From Hymenopellis radicata (Eukaryota > Basidiomycota > Agaricomycetes > Agaricales > Physalacriaceae): 64,000 nucleotides of DNA. A program made the translations under genes and the position numbers. The stretch spans positions 124,001 to 188,000 of the forward strand of contig JADNRX010000012.1 of assembly GCA_015501595.1 (NCBI GenBank), given 5' to 3'. Every line of letters starts with the position of its first letter. Within the stretch, counting starts at the first letter, position 1. A model generated the notes under the pieces. That model saw only the letters and a program-made list of their open reading frames with translations. It did no database searches and was not told where the DNA came from. Positions 21,048-32,555 of the stretch are shown in pieces.

Positions 21048-21991
21048 ATGTTCAGCGGATTTCCTCCAATGACCCAACTCGATGCAGAACTAGCCACTCG
21101 AGCTCTCAAGGAAGAAGGCGACTACAAATTCCCCTCATTTTCCGCCTCTGATGCCGTGACCCTCGTCAGTGCTCGCTGCTTTACTACCTAGCCTGAATCC
21201 GACGCGTCCACAGGGCCTCTCGCTCCGAAAGCGTTTCCGTGTCACCCAGCGCCATGAGACAGGTCGCGGTCTTGTTATAAGCGTGCAAACCATCGCAGGA
21301 CACACCCTCTTCGCGTGCACCGTCGGTGACCAGGGACACTCATCTGGCCTCGCCGACGTCAGCCTCGATAGCTGGGCCTGTCTCCAAGGCATGGTCGATG
21401 TCGTAAAGCGGACCGGCCATTCCAGTTTCTATGTTGAAAAGTCGATGAATGCTATGGGGAAGACAACCAAACAGATGGGGATGCCAGCCGAGTTTCGCGT
21501 ACACGGTGGAGGTACGTAGCGAACTTTACGCGTTGGACTCGCGGCTGATTGGGAGTAGCATTTCCGATATGGCTGGAGGTGAGTGTTTTTGGGTGAATAA
21601 GATCCAACTTGATTATTGGCAATAGAACGCACCATGTTGTCCTATAGCTGTCGTTGCATGTTTCTCTGGTTCGTCTCAGGATGACCACAGCGTACGTTTT
21701 GTTCCGCGTCGCGCAATATCAGGCTAATCGTCGCGTGTAGTTGGTTGTGAAAACCGTTCGGGATTACATCACAAAAATGAAGAGCTCTGCTCAGACCGGA
21801 CCATCAATGTCGATGCCAACACCCCATGTTGTGGAACATTCAGAACATATGGAACATGTATGTCACTTGGAACGAACCGTATTCTCCTCTCAATAATGTT
21901 TTAGGAATGGACTGAGCCTGGAGACCATCCGCTGCCTGTCCCACCAAGTGAATTCGCAGAATCACTTTACACCTCTCATACGGGCAGGTAG
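21048..21991 (+). CDS. DUF336 / HbpS-like protein (UPF0303 family)
   Basis: Spliced gene of about 210 aa. Recognisable blocks are L-S-L-R-K-R-F, T-I-A-G-H-T-L-F, D-S-W, R-T-G-H-S-S-F-Y-V, M-G-M-P-A-E-F-R-V-H-G-G, A-F-P-I-W-L-E (small exon 21558-21578) and V-V-K-T-V-R-D-Y-I. This is the order of UPF0303/DUF336 proteins, some of which bind or respond to haem; the biochemical role of the fungal members is unclear. Two in-frame ATGs exist, at 21048 and 21069. The C-terminal tail after residue 170 is Met/His rich (M-S-M-P-T-P-H-V-V-E-H-S-E-H), which could bind metal. That is inference. Confidence 0.83.
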
Positions 21992-22568
21992 TATACTGAT
22001 TTTAAGTGACATTGTTGGATATCTGTGTACATTTATGATTGATTGTATGGGACCATTAGAAGCTTGCCCAAAGCTGCACTTCGAACTTGTAATCAGCAAT
22101 GTACATTGACAAGATGTGGTAAGTACGGTCCAGAACTTGGAGCCTTCAAAGCAGAAACGTTGGCATGTCCGCCGAAGGTAGCCTTTACATACCACGATAT
22201 GGGATCTTCTACTCGCTGTTTAAGATCAGTTTGAATGGAATATAGTAGCAGTCTAAAAGAGCATGTGTACTGAAGCGAGAATGACAGCCCACTTGACACT
22301 ACTCCACACGGTGATAGCAAAAGGAGGTCTTCACAGACAGTACGCGCTGGCGCGATCAGGAGACGAAATTTAAATAACGCCACGATCCAGCCGAAAATGG
22401 AATTAATTTCAGACCAATGAGAGCGCTCAATTCCACTACGACCGCAGACCCGTCTCACGTATTCGACAACGCAGAGAGGTGCTCGCGACGAAACGCGAAT
22501 ATGTTTCGGGCAAACAACGTCAAATATTATCATTTCAACTTGCTACCAACAAATCCGCCTCTGGACAA
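21992..22568. other. Intergenic, no gene seen
   Basis: 577 bp between the DUF336 gene and the CBM48 gene. No ORF with family features, repeat or RNA gene was seen. It should hold the terminator of the first gene and the promoter of the second. Confidence 0.5.
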
Positions 22569-24235
22569 ATGGACGACCGACATGAAATAACGTTTGAATG
22601 GTACGCATTTCTCAGTGTTCGCCTTATCTTCGTGACTGACAGACGCGAAGGCCGCACTCGGAGCCAAGCACTGTAATTGTAACTGGAACATTCGACCAAG
22701 TAAGCCGCGAGACTTGTCTAGGAAGTTATCTTGGCCTTGAGCTCTGCCTATTTCCAGTGGTCTTCTTCCATAACCCTCACCAAGGAAGGCGCCGGATTCA
22801 AAGCGACGACGAGAATTCCTTGGGAAGAGAAGATTGCGTACAAGTTTATCGTCGACGGGAACTGGACAACGACTCCGAGCCAGCCCACGGAGACAGACGC
22901 TTCCGGGAACGTCAACAACGTATATACCGCCCCATCCAAACCCTCGCCTCCCCCTATGGAGCCTCCCGCAGCTGTAATCGCGCCGGAGACTGTCGAATCC
23001 AAGGCAGATGAAGCTGTAACGACGAACGGTGTCGCCGACATCAAGGGTGGTAAGCTTGACGACGTAGTTACTGGAGGACCTATTCCTCAACTGGTTTTAG
23101 ACGTTATCAACACGGTCGCTGCAACGGAGGGAACGTCTTCGACTATGGAGTACGTCGCGTCGGGGATAGGCGCCGCCATCCAGACCGTCGTCGGCGTGGA
23201 CCCTATAAATCCAGTACAGGTACGCGCTGTATCTCACTATCCATCTACCAACCCATCTCACGTATCCTGCAGGCTGCTGTTGAGGACAAACAGTCTGCGC
23301 CTGAACCCGAACCCGAAGCCAAGAGCGAACCTGTCGTACAGTCTCCCCCGCCTATGAAAGTTGCCCCTATCGTTCCCATCGAAATCGTCCCGGTCAACGC
23401 GCCAGAGAACAACGAACCGTCGCCACAGGTGGAAACGTCCGCGACAGACTCGCCTTCCACTCATACACCATCAATACCACCTTCTTCTGCTTCTCCGCCA
23501 GTCCCATCTCCGCCGCCTGCAGAGTTGCCGCCGCCAGTCGTTCCGCCAGCCGCGGAGTCGCCTTCAAATACCACTGTTGTACCTGCCGCGGTTAGTGAGG
23601 CTCAAGCGGAAGGTTTACCTTGCGTTGAACCCTCTGGGGAGGCTAAGCCTGGCATTCCCATTTCTGATGCACCTTCACAGTCTCCTCCGGCTGTCGAAGA
23701 AGTGAAAACCAGTGCACCCGCTCCCGAAGCAGTGAAAACACCCATTCCCGAAGCAGTCCCAGAGCCTACAGCAGCAGTGGAAGCGTCTAAATCTGATGCT
23801 CCCGTGGTTACAGCGACTGAAGCGGTTAAGCCTGATGCCCCCGCTGCCTCAGAACGTGTCCCAGAAGCTACAGCTGCCGAATCTTCCGCCGCTGTGGCGG
23901 CCGCGTCCTCAACTGATGTGAAGGCTGAGGAAAGCGAGGCTGGGAAGTCTAATGGTAACGGTGTAGAGGCGCCTGCTGCTTCGAAACCCGCTGCCGAGCC
24001 GAAGGTTGAAGCTCCCTCTACAAACGGTACTACTACTACAAGCGCCAGTGCGCCCTCCACGCCCTCGAAAGGCCAGCCTTTCCCTTCCAGTGGCGACTCT
24101 TCGTCTGCCAAATCGTCGCCATCATCAAAATCTGGCACGACCGCAACACGGAAAAAGAGAAGCTCCATTTTCGGGAAAATCAATCTCAAGAGCATCTTTA
24201 CACACGATAAGGATAAGGAGAAGGAGAAGAAATAG
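22569..24235 (+). CDS. CBM48 (AMPK glycogen-binding) protein with disordered tail, Crp1/Mdg1-like
   Basis: Start M-D-D-R-H-E-I-T-F-E-W. A CBM48 domain covers roughly residues 6-80: F-E-W-P-H ... V-I-V-T-G-T-F-D-Q-W, then K-A-T-T-R-I-P-W and Y-K-F-I-V-D-G-N-W, the usual carbohydrate-contact aromatics. Two small introns split the domain and a third ends near 23271. The remaining 300-plus residues are Pro/Ala/Glu/Ser rich and disordered, ending in a basic, K-rich tail (K-K-R-S-S-I-F-G-K-I-N-L-K-S-I-F). Domain layout resembles yeast Crp1/Mdg1, proteins linked to cruciform DNA binding and pheromone signalling. The role here is not certain. Confidence 0.85.
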
Positions 24236-24321
24236 TATTACCAAGTTGTGTTCGATGTTCAGCCTATTCTTTCGTTCTTGTATATTATTGGTGCTGGTAT
24301 GTTTGCTTTCTAGACTCGAAC

Positions 24322-24378
24322 CAGTCCCATTCAAAAACTTGATGACAGTCGATCAAGTTACATATTGAATGGGACTGG
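24322..24378 (+). other. Strong two-tier palindrome in the 3' region of the CBM48 gene
   Basis: A 14-bp perfect outer stem CCAGTCCCATTCAA / TTGAATGGGACTGG (24322-24335 with 24365-24378) encloses an 8-bp perfect inner stem AACTTGAT / ATCAAGTT (24337-24344 with 24353-24360) and an 8-nt loop. It lies about 85-145 bp after the stop codon. It may be a 3'-UTR hairpin or the relic of a tiny inverted-repeat transposon. Confidence 0.75.
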
Positions 24379-24557
24379 ATTCACTGGAACAACTCAGACT
24401 TTTTCCCACGGGTTTTCGGTGACTTCAACGCTCACGCGCTCATGACCTCCCAGCCACGAACTTCATCTCTTGGAATCTCGATATGACATGCTCAGTTGTT
24501 CCTTATACCAAAAATAAGAGGCTGTATGTTTTCAGATTTTAAATACAAGCTTACAAT

Positions 24558-24634
24558 CCTGCCTCCGGCAGGAGGTTCGCTGCGCTCACCTCCTTCCTTC
24601 GGCAGTCATTCCAGCTTGTTGGGGCGCGCCCCAA
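24558..24634 (-). other. GC-rich palindromes at the probable Helitron 3' end
   Basis: Three structures: TTGGGGCG/CGCCCCAA, a 16-bp perfect palindrome at 24619-24634; AGGAGGT/ACCTCCT (24570-24576 with 24588-24594); and CCTGCC/GGCAGG with a 3-nt loop (24558-24572). A terminal GC-rich hairpin is the usual Helitron 3' signal. Confidence 0.55.
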
Positions 24635-24672
24635 ACCCGCTTTTTTTTGTCAAATAGTGAATAAGATATTTT

Positions 24673-26224
24673 TTATACTAAGCCTCGTAATACCTCTGGA
24701 TACACAATATTATTAGTTCTAAGATTATCAGCCTCCTGATTTTCCGGGAAGAGAACTTTGATACGACCTGCTGATGTGCATCGACTCAATGCCACGTACA
24801 ACTGCCCATGAGAGAACACTGGAGTCCGCAGATCCAATCCAATATGTTGAACTGATTGTCCTTGTGACTTGTTGATTGTCATAGCGAATGCTAATCGAAC
24901 TGGGAACTGGCGACGCATGAAAGGAATAGGACATTCGACCTCCTTGGGAATATTATTGATGCGTGGAATGAGAACGATATTGCCGTTGTGCTTGCCACCC
25001 ATGATCTGGCACTTGAGAACACGATGTCCCATATCCAAAAGACGCATGCGGGTTCCGTTGCAGAGTCCATCTGCTGGTGCCAAATTGACCAACAACATTA
25101 ATGGAGCGCCCTTCTTCAGCACTAACTCGGAATCTGGAATAGCAGCAGTAGTGAAGCTGGCCAGTACTTCTGGAGGGTAGTGCATAGTGTTTTCGTCCTC
25201 CAAAACTCGGTTGGATGCAAAGTAGGTCCGCGCTTCTCCAGGAAACTTTGCCAGAATATTCGTATTCATTTCGCGAACATCATCATTCTTGGCACATAAA
25301 ATGGATCGGTTAAGGAAGAAGTCGTTCTCCCGCCAATGTCGTGAATCAATAGCAGGATAGACATAGTCAATGAGACCTTCAACGGAATTGGTGTCAAGGC
25401 GCATGGATGGTGGGAGCTCTATAGTTTGTGTGCTTGCATCGACATCCTTTCCACGACCAACATCAAGAAGCCAACGGGCAAAAGCAGCATTTGCAGGGTC
25501 TGCGTTCTCCAGACGCATATTTTGAGTGAGATGGACGATTTCGATGGTGCTCCACAGAGGGGATCGACAGAGGGAAGCTCCAACAACATCTTCGCGGCTT
25601 CCTTTAGGGATAACTGGGAGTGTTTGACGAAAATCACCTATATGTAATGTTAAGAACAGACGTTTGAAATCATAAAAGAAAAAGACAAACCTCCGAAGAG
25701 AGTCGTAATGCCACCCCACAGCTTGTTCAGGTTTTCTGGATTAAGATCTGCTCGAAGACGACGCAAAGTGCGCTCTACTGCCTCTATGCCCCAACGATGC
25801 TGCATTGGAATCTCATCCCAAATGATAAGATCAACCTCCAATAAGAGTTTGGCAGTATCCGTATGATGTCCAATATCGCAGAATGAGTCCTCGAAGATAG
25901 GAATGGGAATTTTATAGCGCAGATGTCCAGTTGAACCACCATGAAGCAAAAGAGAAGCGATGCCTGTAGAAGCGGTACATAACGCAATGGAGAGATTGGC
26001 ACGAACAGCACTGGCGATGGTATTGCACACAAAGGTTTTTCCACCACCGCCGCCACTATGCACAAAGAATGATTTTCCTTGTTTCTGAGTGACTGACTGC
26101 ATAACTTTATCGAAGACGATGCGTTGTTCAGGATTGAAGCTGGCCTGATTAGCAGCTACTTCTGCTTGGAGTGTAGGAACATCGTAATTGCGTTGAGCAG
26201 CAATAAGGGAATTAGGAACACGTT
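24673..26224 (-). pseudogene. Helitron helicase domain (Pif1 type)
   Basis: Reads F-N-P-E-Q-R-I-V-F-D-K-V, then the Walker A loop S-G-G-G-G-G-K-T-F, D-E-I-P-M (Walker B region), then an in-frame interval with GTAATGTTA...CAAACC (about 25640-25695), which is probably an intron. It continues with G-D-F-R-Q-T-L-P-V, M-T-I-N-K-S-Q-G-Q-S and Y-V-A-L-S-R, closing at 24673. These are the SF1B helicase motifs of Helitron transposases. The helicase region alone appears uninterrupted apart from the intron, but it is cut off from its N-terminal part by the insertion at 26227-32595. Confidence 0.9.
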
Positions 26225-26554
26225 CACATCAGGAAAGGCCTATATGCGTTTAGACATCTTAAGATTTATGTTCTTCAAACATTCAACTTAAGTCTACAAA
26301 AGCACTTTAAAGCTCCAAAGGTACCTCAAAGCTAATGTACTGCAGCAAAGGAACTTAAGACAGCTAAAGACAGCAAAAGACCTCTAAAGATGACTCTATG
26401 CATGTGCTTTTGCTCCTACTATCCTCATACAGCTTAAGCTTGATACATCACAGCAATCAACTCAAAGCATCAAAAGACCTCTCAACACAACTTCATGCAC
26501 ACATCTCGGATACATCTGTCTTCACGCAGCTCAAGTCAATCTCATACTCAATTT

Positions 26555-27844
26555 TAGAGCAAGGCACGAGTGGTAAGTACTTGCAAGTATTCACAAGTAT
26601 CGGCATCACCCGGGTGGTGCCGCACCCGGCACCTGCCCACCCGGCACTTGCCAACACCCGGGTGGTGCACGGGTGGCAGGTACGGGGTTGGCGCGGCAAG
26701 TATTTGGGGCAAGTACTTGCCTAATACTTGCAGGTAGGTACATATGTATTTTACAAATTTTATTGAATTTTATTTGGCCTGAAACGAGCCCAACGTCGCT
26801 CAGAAACGACGTTGCGGACGAATATCCGTGATCGCCGAGCTGGCCGAGCGTCCCGGCACTTGCCGGATAACGATCGATCTGCTCCGATCTTGGTTCTTGC
26901 CTCATCCCACCACAGCACGACGTCGTAGTCGTGTTCGTCGGCCCCAGAAAATTTTCTGGGGCTCGTTCCCTCTCTTGTACTTATTTTCCTTGGCTTTTCT
27001 CCTGCGGCTTGGCTTCGCGCCGCCCGCCGCCGCCCATGGATTCGATCCGCGGCGATTTCTTGCGTTTGTCTGCGCGACGACGCCTTCTGGAGCGAGCACG
27101 GACAGCGTAAGCCCTCACGGAGGCCGCAATACGACAGGACGACATGTTCTCCGCTGGCTCTGACTGTGCGCCGGCCCAGCCGCCCTCGGATACATTTCGG
27201 GGTGATTTTCGCGACAGCGATCAGGACGACAACGCCTACGGCACGGCACACGACAACGGTCAGGACGACACCCGCCATGCCCAGGATAACACCCACGATG
27301 TACAGCAGCTCGCATCGCCACTAGCGCGACTGGCGGCTTTTGGCGCTCGTCTGTGTGACAGCGCTATCCCGATGGCGTCGTGGACGCGACGCAACGTTGC
27401 CCAACGGTGTGTATTCACTCTAGTTGTTTTCTAACCTTACACTATTACAGGTTGCCTATTTTTTTTGCCCATCGTCACCCCTTGCTGTCTCTTTTCTCCT
27501 TGCCCTCTCTCCCACCCCACCTCATCCCCTACTACACTTCGTTTGGCTGCGGTTCTTGCTCATGCAAGTAACCGGGGCTTCAGACAAGTGTATCGTGCAC
27601 GTCGAGAGCCCCCGCGCAATTGCTCGGGGGTCGTCGGCGGGCACGAAAATGCTCACAAGATGCAAGTACTTTTGACAAGTACTTGCACACCCGCGAGGCA
27701 AGTACTTGTCAAGTACTTGACCCGCGGGTCAAGTACTTGTGGGTACCCGGGTGTGCTGGCGGGTGGCAAGTCCGGCTTCTCGGACGCAAGTATTTGCCGG
27801 ACGGGTGTCGGGTGCACCCGGGTATACACTCGTGCCTTGCTCTA
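26555..27844. mobile_element. hAT-like non-autonomous element with palindromic subterminal repeats
   Basis: An 18-bp inverted repeat TAGAGCAAGGCACGAGTG lies at both ends (26555-26572 and the complement of 27827-27844). Both subterminal zones are packed with CAAGTACTTG, a perfect 10-bp palindrome, and variants (26575-26730 and 27660-27800), along with CACCCGGG-type motifs. Such clustered short motifs are typical transposase-binding sites of hAT elements. The flanks show only an imperfect duplication: CTCAATTT on the left, GTCAATTT on the right but 3 bp beyond the repeat end. The interior has no transposase ORF. Confidence 0.7.
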
Positions 27845-28242
27845 CGAGTCAATTTAAACCAGGATTCATTAAATATATAAATAGAGTTGACTTATATGAG
27901 TAAGCTAAAGACATTGGCGAACAGTACATAAATCAGGCATGCAGCTTCATCATTACGCAGGAGGTTGTTAGTCCCCGCTGAGCTCCTGTTGCTGTCGAGC
28001 TCTCTCATCGACAGCTTGCCCTTCATGTGAGGCTCACGCGACGTTGTCCTGGTCCACAGGGTAAAATCACAGAGGGTGTGGATGACATGACCGAGGGCAA
28101 GGAGAAGTGGATGATGGTGTTGAGACAGAGAGTGAACGACTTCCGGTTGTGCCGCCCACATTGGTGGGGTTTACGCATCTTCAACATCGAGTATGCAGGG
28201 CGAAGGATGTACTCGTGATTGTCGTCATCGTCGTCGATGCTA

Positions 28243-30190
28243 CTAAAATTGAATGGAATGAAAAATAAAACGACAAAAACACGTACTTCAGGCGCTGCAC
28301 CGCTCTACGGCCCAGATCGCGAATGTCTGACCATGGCGGCGATCAGCTGGAGAGGTTGGCCCTGCCGCGAGATAGGGTACACGCTGGCCTGCAGGAGCGC
28401 GTGGCTGGGAAATGGCGGGCATGCGATAGGAGCGGCGCTACGATTTTGAGGGCGAGTTGGTTGTTGCGGTAGCCAAGCAGGAAGGATTCTGCAACGATAC
28501 GGTGCTTGTCCACGACCAGCTTGAGAAGGATGGGAGTGATGGTGGGAAGGGAACTCGAGTACGCGGTGGGAGTGTGGGTGCCAGAGAAGAAGGAGAGACA
28601 TGTCAAATGGAGGCCCGGGATAAAGGACCCTCAGTCTGCGTCGGGCTAATTATTCCGTTATCAAAGCTGTCGTTGCGAGTGGGAACCGGAAGAGGGGTGT
28701 GAAACTCTGGTGGAAGGCGCGGCTCTGTCCAACAGTCGACCGCCTAGCCTCACCACTCCTCAAACGAAGCGCGAGAAACACGGTCCCCATCGCTGAACTG
28801 GCTCTGAGTCCTGAGCTGCGGAACACCGCGGTCGGCATCGAGCTGCGACGCTGGGCGGATACCGCCAAACGAGAACGAGCTGTTCCTCAGGCCGGTCCCA
28901 ATACACATGCTATTCCGAATAGCGGCGCTCGCACCCTGGGCACTAAGCGACTTCCAGTCCGTGGAGATGGTCGACATGTGCTTTGTCGTCGACATCGCCC
29001 TTTCCCGGGCGATGTGGTGCGTAAATGCTGTTGGAAATGAATAGAATGAATAATAAAACGAAAACCCACGTACTCTCGCGCTACCTCGCCAGCAGCTGAC
29101 GGCGCCAATTCAACCCTTGCAGAACCCTCTCTTCGGTTGTAGCGCGGCCAGCGCTGTCTTGATGTCGAACTTACTGGTCAAGAACTCTTGCTGCATCTGC
29201 TGCCCGTCGTCTGGGCTTACGCGGCAATCGTTCAAAGTCGGTCGCGGGTGTTGAACATGGCGTTGTTTTGGAGCGCAGGGCGAGGCGGTTGTGTGTAGGA
29301 GACTGCGTACGCGTACGCGGCATGTACGGCGAGGTCGCGCTCAGATGACGCGAATGCCTCTTGGGAGTAGGAGTGGCAGTAGGTGTAGTGATGGAATGTT
29401 GGGAATCGCGGATGGGCTCGCCCTTCTTCTTGAACATACGGCCAAACATGTTCTCCTTCTTCTTCGGCGCCTGTACATCAGAGGAAACAGACAGGGCATG
29501 GGAACCGGCAGAGGAGGTCGGCGTAGGCGTAGTAGGGCGAGACCCAAGGTACGACGACCGGGAATCGATGGGACTGTAGTCGAATACGCGGCCGTGTTGG
29601 GAAAAAAGCTACGCGAATCCGGTAAGTACAGCTAGAAATATTTTAAGGGAAGTCGCACCTTCGCATGCAGGACGAGCAGCAAACTCGTCCTGCGCAATCT
29701 TCCCCCGTTCTGCACTGCTGAGGCCCTTCCATTGGGGCAGATAATTGTTTACATCCTCTGCAGCCTCGTTGGAGGGCTTACGCGTCCAGCGGGGCCGCCG
29801 GGGTTCTTCAAGCCCGAAAGATATCTGTTCCCAGAATCAGAGGGAGACGACTCAAAGTCGGTCTCCGTGTGCGACGACTCAAAGTCGGCCGCAGGTGTCG
29901 TAGATGGCTGCCGTATCGTCGGCGTCGAATGCCATAGGCGTTGCTCGTCGTCCTGAGCAGATCGGTCGTCGATGGTGGCGGCAAGAGGGTAAGAGATCGA
30001 ATCCGAACACTGTTCGGACTCGCGGTCCGTGTCGCCGGCACCAAATGGTGAGGATGTCGTCGTCGATGGTGGGCGAACGGCGCGTTTGTGAGCGCTGATA
30101 CTTCACAGGAGGTATCCATAATAGTTTCTTGAAACATCTGTGAGGTCTCAGAGAAAATGAAAAGGAATAGCTTACCAACTCCAATGGCCA
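28243..30190 (-). pseudogene. Captured host gene fragment with introns, identity unknown
   Basis: On the minus strand several coding-looking pieces with Ser/Thr/Pro-rich character are joined by GT...AG intervals: S-S-H-T-E-T-D-F-E-S-S-P-S-D near 29870; M-F-G-R-M-F-K-K-K-G-E-P-I-R-D near 29440; E-F-L-T-S-K-F-D-I-K-T-A-L-A-A-L near 29160; M-S-T-T-K-H-M-S-T-I-S-T-D-W-K near 28995. The composition is that of a disordered regulatory protein. No family is recognised. Retained introns show capture at the DNA level. Frames are interrupted and no complete gene can be assembled. Confidence 0.4.
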
Positions 30191-31356
30191 TGTCTAGTCT
30201 TGCGAAACGAAGTGCTAAGATCAGTGCTATTTGTGAGACAAGATCACTGGCATAATTTAGGCTGGAGTCAATGAATTAAACTGTAATGCATCAGATGCAG
30301 TGAAAACTAGACCGACCGGAGAAGTTTCTTGTGCTGGAGGGCACAATTTCAGTGGATACAGGATGGGATACTTGCTACGCAAGGGTTTCCCAAGCCCTGT
30401 AGGAATTATATGGCCATGAATTTAGCTTAGATCTATGAAACCGTGTTACTGCAATAGATTCCGATACTTACTTTGGTACTCCGAGGGCGCCATTGTTGTC
30501 CCGAACGATGTTGAAGTCGTTCCGTTCGCGATTCGGTGTTTGCCGAATCGTGATCAGACACCTTTGCTTGTTGTCTCTCCGCACTTCCCACCATCCACGT
30601 CGACGACGACACCGCATCAAGCCCCGGATTTTCGTCCGGGGCTTCTCCTTCTCATTTTCTCTCATACTTCTACATCTGGATTCCCGGACTCGTCTCTACG
30701 GCTTCCAACAGCCGTGGATGACGTTCAATTAATCTTCGTGGCAGTAAGACCTCTAACGATGAGGCTACCACACCGCACAATATGGAAGCGCCGTTGCGCT
30801 AGGAGGGCTCGGGCTACTGTAGAAACCCTCCATCGGGCAGGCTTCAACCACGCCGGATAGGATTTTGGGCGCCGTGTTGTCTGCTGGCGACGCGGCACTA
30901 GTTGGTGCGTTTTCTTCAATACCTTACTTTTTTCATTTATTTGTCGAAGTTGTTCATGGTGCCGTCAACATTTCCCGTTTCCATTCCCATTCCCATTCCC
31001 ATTCCCATGCCCATGCCTTGCACTGATTTTCTCTCCCAGAAAACTGCCAAGTCCATTTTGCCGCCGGCACTTGAGGCCACGTCAGCCTCACGTGCCAGTT
31101 GGTTTAAATTCCGATCGGGCAATTACACCAACTTATCCTCTTACCACCACCTCCCATCCCACTTGGCAATGTGGGCCATTGCATGCGACGCTGCCTTGCG
31201 CACGTCGTCCGCTGTGTCACGCTCGCTGCCTTGTGCACGTCGTCTTGTTGTTGCGAGTCGTCTCTGTTCGACAATCTGCAGGTGTGTAGGCTGCTTTCTA
31301 CCCTTTCCGTCTCCTGACTGTGTCGTCCTGACAATTCTTGAGGACGAGGGCGACGA
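30191..31356. other. Interior of the TIR element, no gene supported
   Basis: Contains a 141-codon plus-strand ORF (30435-30860) without family features and a short TTCCCA hexamer microsatellite (about 30977-31008). Nothing else recognisable was seen. Confidence 0.4.
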
Positions 31357-31950
31357 GTGATGATGACATGCAAGGACCAGCATGCCAACTACGAGGACCA
31401 GCACGCCGTCGACGAGGATGAGTGCGAGTCTGCCGACTACGAGGAAACGTACGCGGACTACTACGAGGAAACGTACACGTACGCGGACTACTACGAGGAG
31501 ACGTCCACGGACTACGAGGACCAGCACGCCGTCGACGAGGACAAGTGCGAGTGTGCCGACTACGAGGAAACATCCGCGGACTACTACGAGGACACGTACG
31601 TGGACTACGAGGACAAGTGTGCCGACTTCGAGGACCAGCATGCCGACTACGAGGATGAGTGCGAGTGTGCCGACTACGAGGAAACGTACGCGGACTACTA
31701 CGAGGAAACATACGCGGACTACTACGAGGACACGTACGTGGACTACGAGGACAAGTGTGCCGACTTCGAGGACCAGCATGCCGACTACGAGGACGAGTGC
31801 GAGTGTGCTGACTACGAGGATACGTACACCAACCACTCCGAGGCACGTACACCGACTACTACGAGGACACGTACACGGACTACGAGGACCGGCATGCGAC
31901 CGGCACGCGAACTACGAGGACATGTACGGGGACACGTACGTGTCCTATAA
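31357..31950 (+). CDS. Acidic tandem-repeat ORF (197 aa)
   Basis: The ORF is almost entirely built from D-Y-E-(E/D)-T-Y-(A/V)-D-Y-Y-E-E and D-Y-E-D-(K/Q)-C/H-A-D blocks, rich in Asp, Glu and Tyr. A higher-order unit of 138 bp (46 codons) repeats in frame, for example from 31601 and from 31739. There is no signal peptide or known domain. Frame-preserving periodicity argues that it was coding, or expanded from coding sequence. It sits inside a DNA transposon, so whether it is expressed is unknown. Confidence 0.35.
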   Translation: MMMTCKDQHANYEDQHAVDEDECESADYEETYADYYEETYTYADYYEETSTDYEDQHAVDEDKCECADYEETSADYYEDTYVDYEDKCADFEDQHADYEDECECADYEETYADYYEETYADYYEDTYVDYEDKCADFEDQHADYEDECECADYEDTYTNHSEARTPTTTRTRTRTTRTGMRPARELRGHVRGHVRVL

Positions 31951-31999
31951 GGACTATCATACTAACCACAGGGATGAGAATGCTGACTTCAAGGATTAG

Positions 32000-32555
32000 T
32001 GGTACCATTTGAGGTTTGAGTGCGATGTGATGCGGAGGTCTATAATGTTAGCCTAGTACTGTAGCCAGTTGTTTTTGTATGTTTATGAATCAAATGATTT
32101 ATATTTGTTTTTTAATTGATCTGATTAGAATCTATTAGCTTTTATTCTGCTTCATTTTAGTTGATAGCCTGCTGGTATCTTGACTAGACTTTATAGAACT
32201 TGAGCAGAGCTTTTTGGGTACCTTTCGCTGTGTTTCAAGATGCATGTGGATAAACTTACAAGTGCATTGCAGTCCACTTAGGACAAGGTTACCAGAGACA
32301 CCAGTTTTAGACTGACTTTAGAGTGCTTTCAGCTAGCTTTTTGAGTGCTTTTTGAGTAAGCAAAAGACATACCAAAGTTATCTTTGGAGAAGGTTCTCTG
32401 AGATACATGCTTTTTGCTAACTTCAGAGAGCTTTTTGATGGCCTTGCGAGTGACTTGGAGTATCTTGAAGTGACTTAGAGTAGGTGTCTCCGATAACCTT
32501 CTCCGAAAGTAACTTTGTAGCCTTCTAGCTTTTGCAGCCTTTGAGCACTTTAAGT
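32000..32555. repeat. AT-rich subterminal zone of the TIR element
   Basis: No gene. The stretch has many short related words (AGCTTTTTGAG, TGACTTAGAG, GAGTGCTTT) resembling, in inverted orientation, the CAAAAGCTC/CAAAGG-type words at 26290-26400 on the other side of the element. This fits a subterminal binding-site region. Confidence 0.5.

Noticed and set aside
23602..24195. 197-codon minus-strand ORF
   Set aside because: Antisense to the Pro/Ala-rich tail of the CBM48 gene, which splices cleanly from a recognisable domain.
26545..27855. Perfect 8-bp target duplication for the second hAT-like element
   Set aside because: Only 7 of 8 bases match and the right copy is offset by 3 bp, so it is reported as imperfect.
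31141..31836. 231-codon minus-strand Val/Leu-rich ORF
   Set aside because: Antisense reading of the acidic 138-bp repeat; no independent support.
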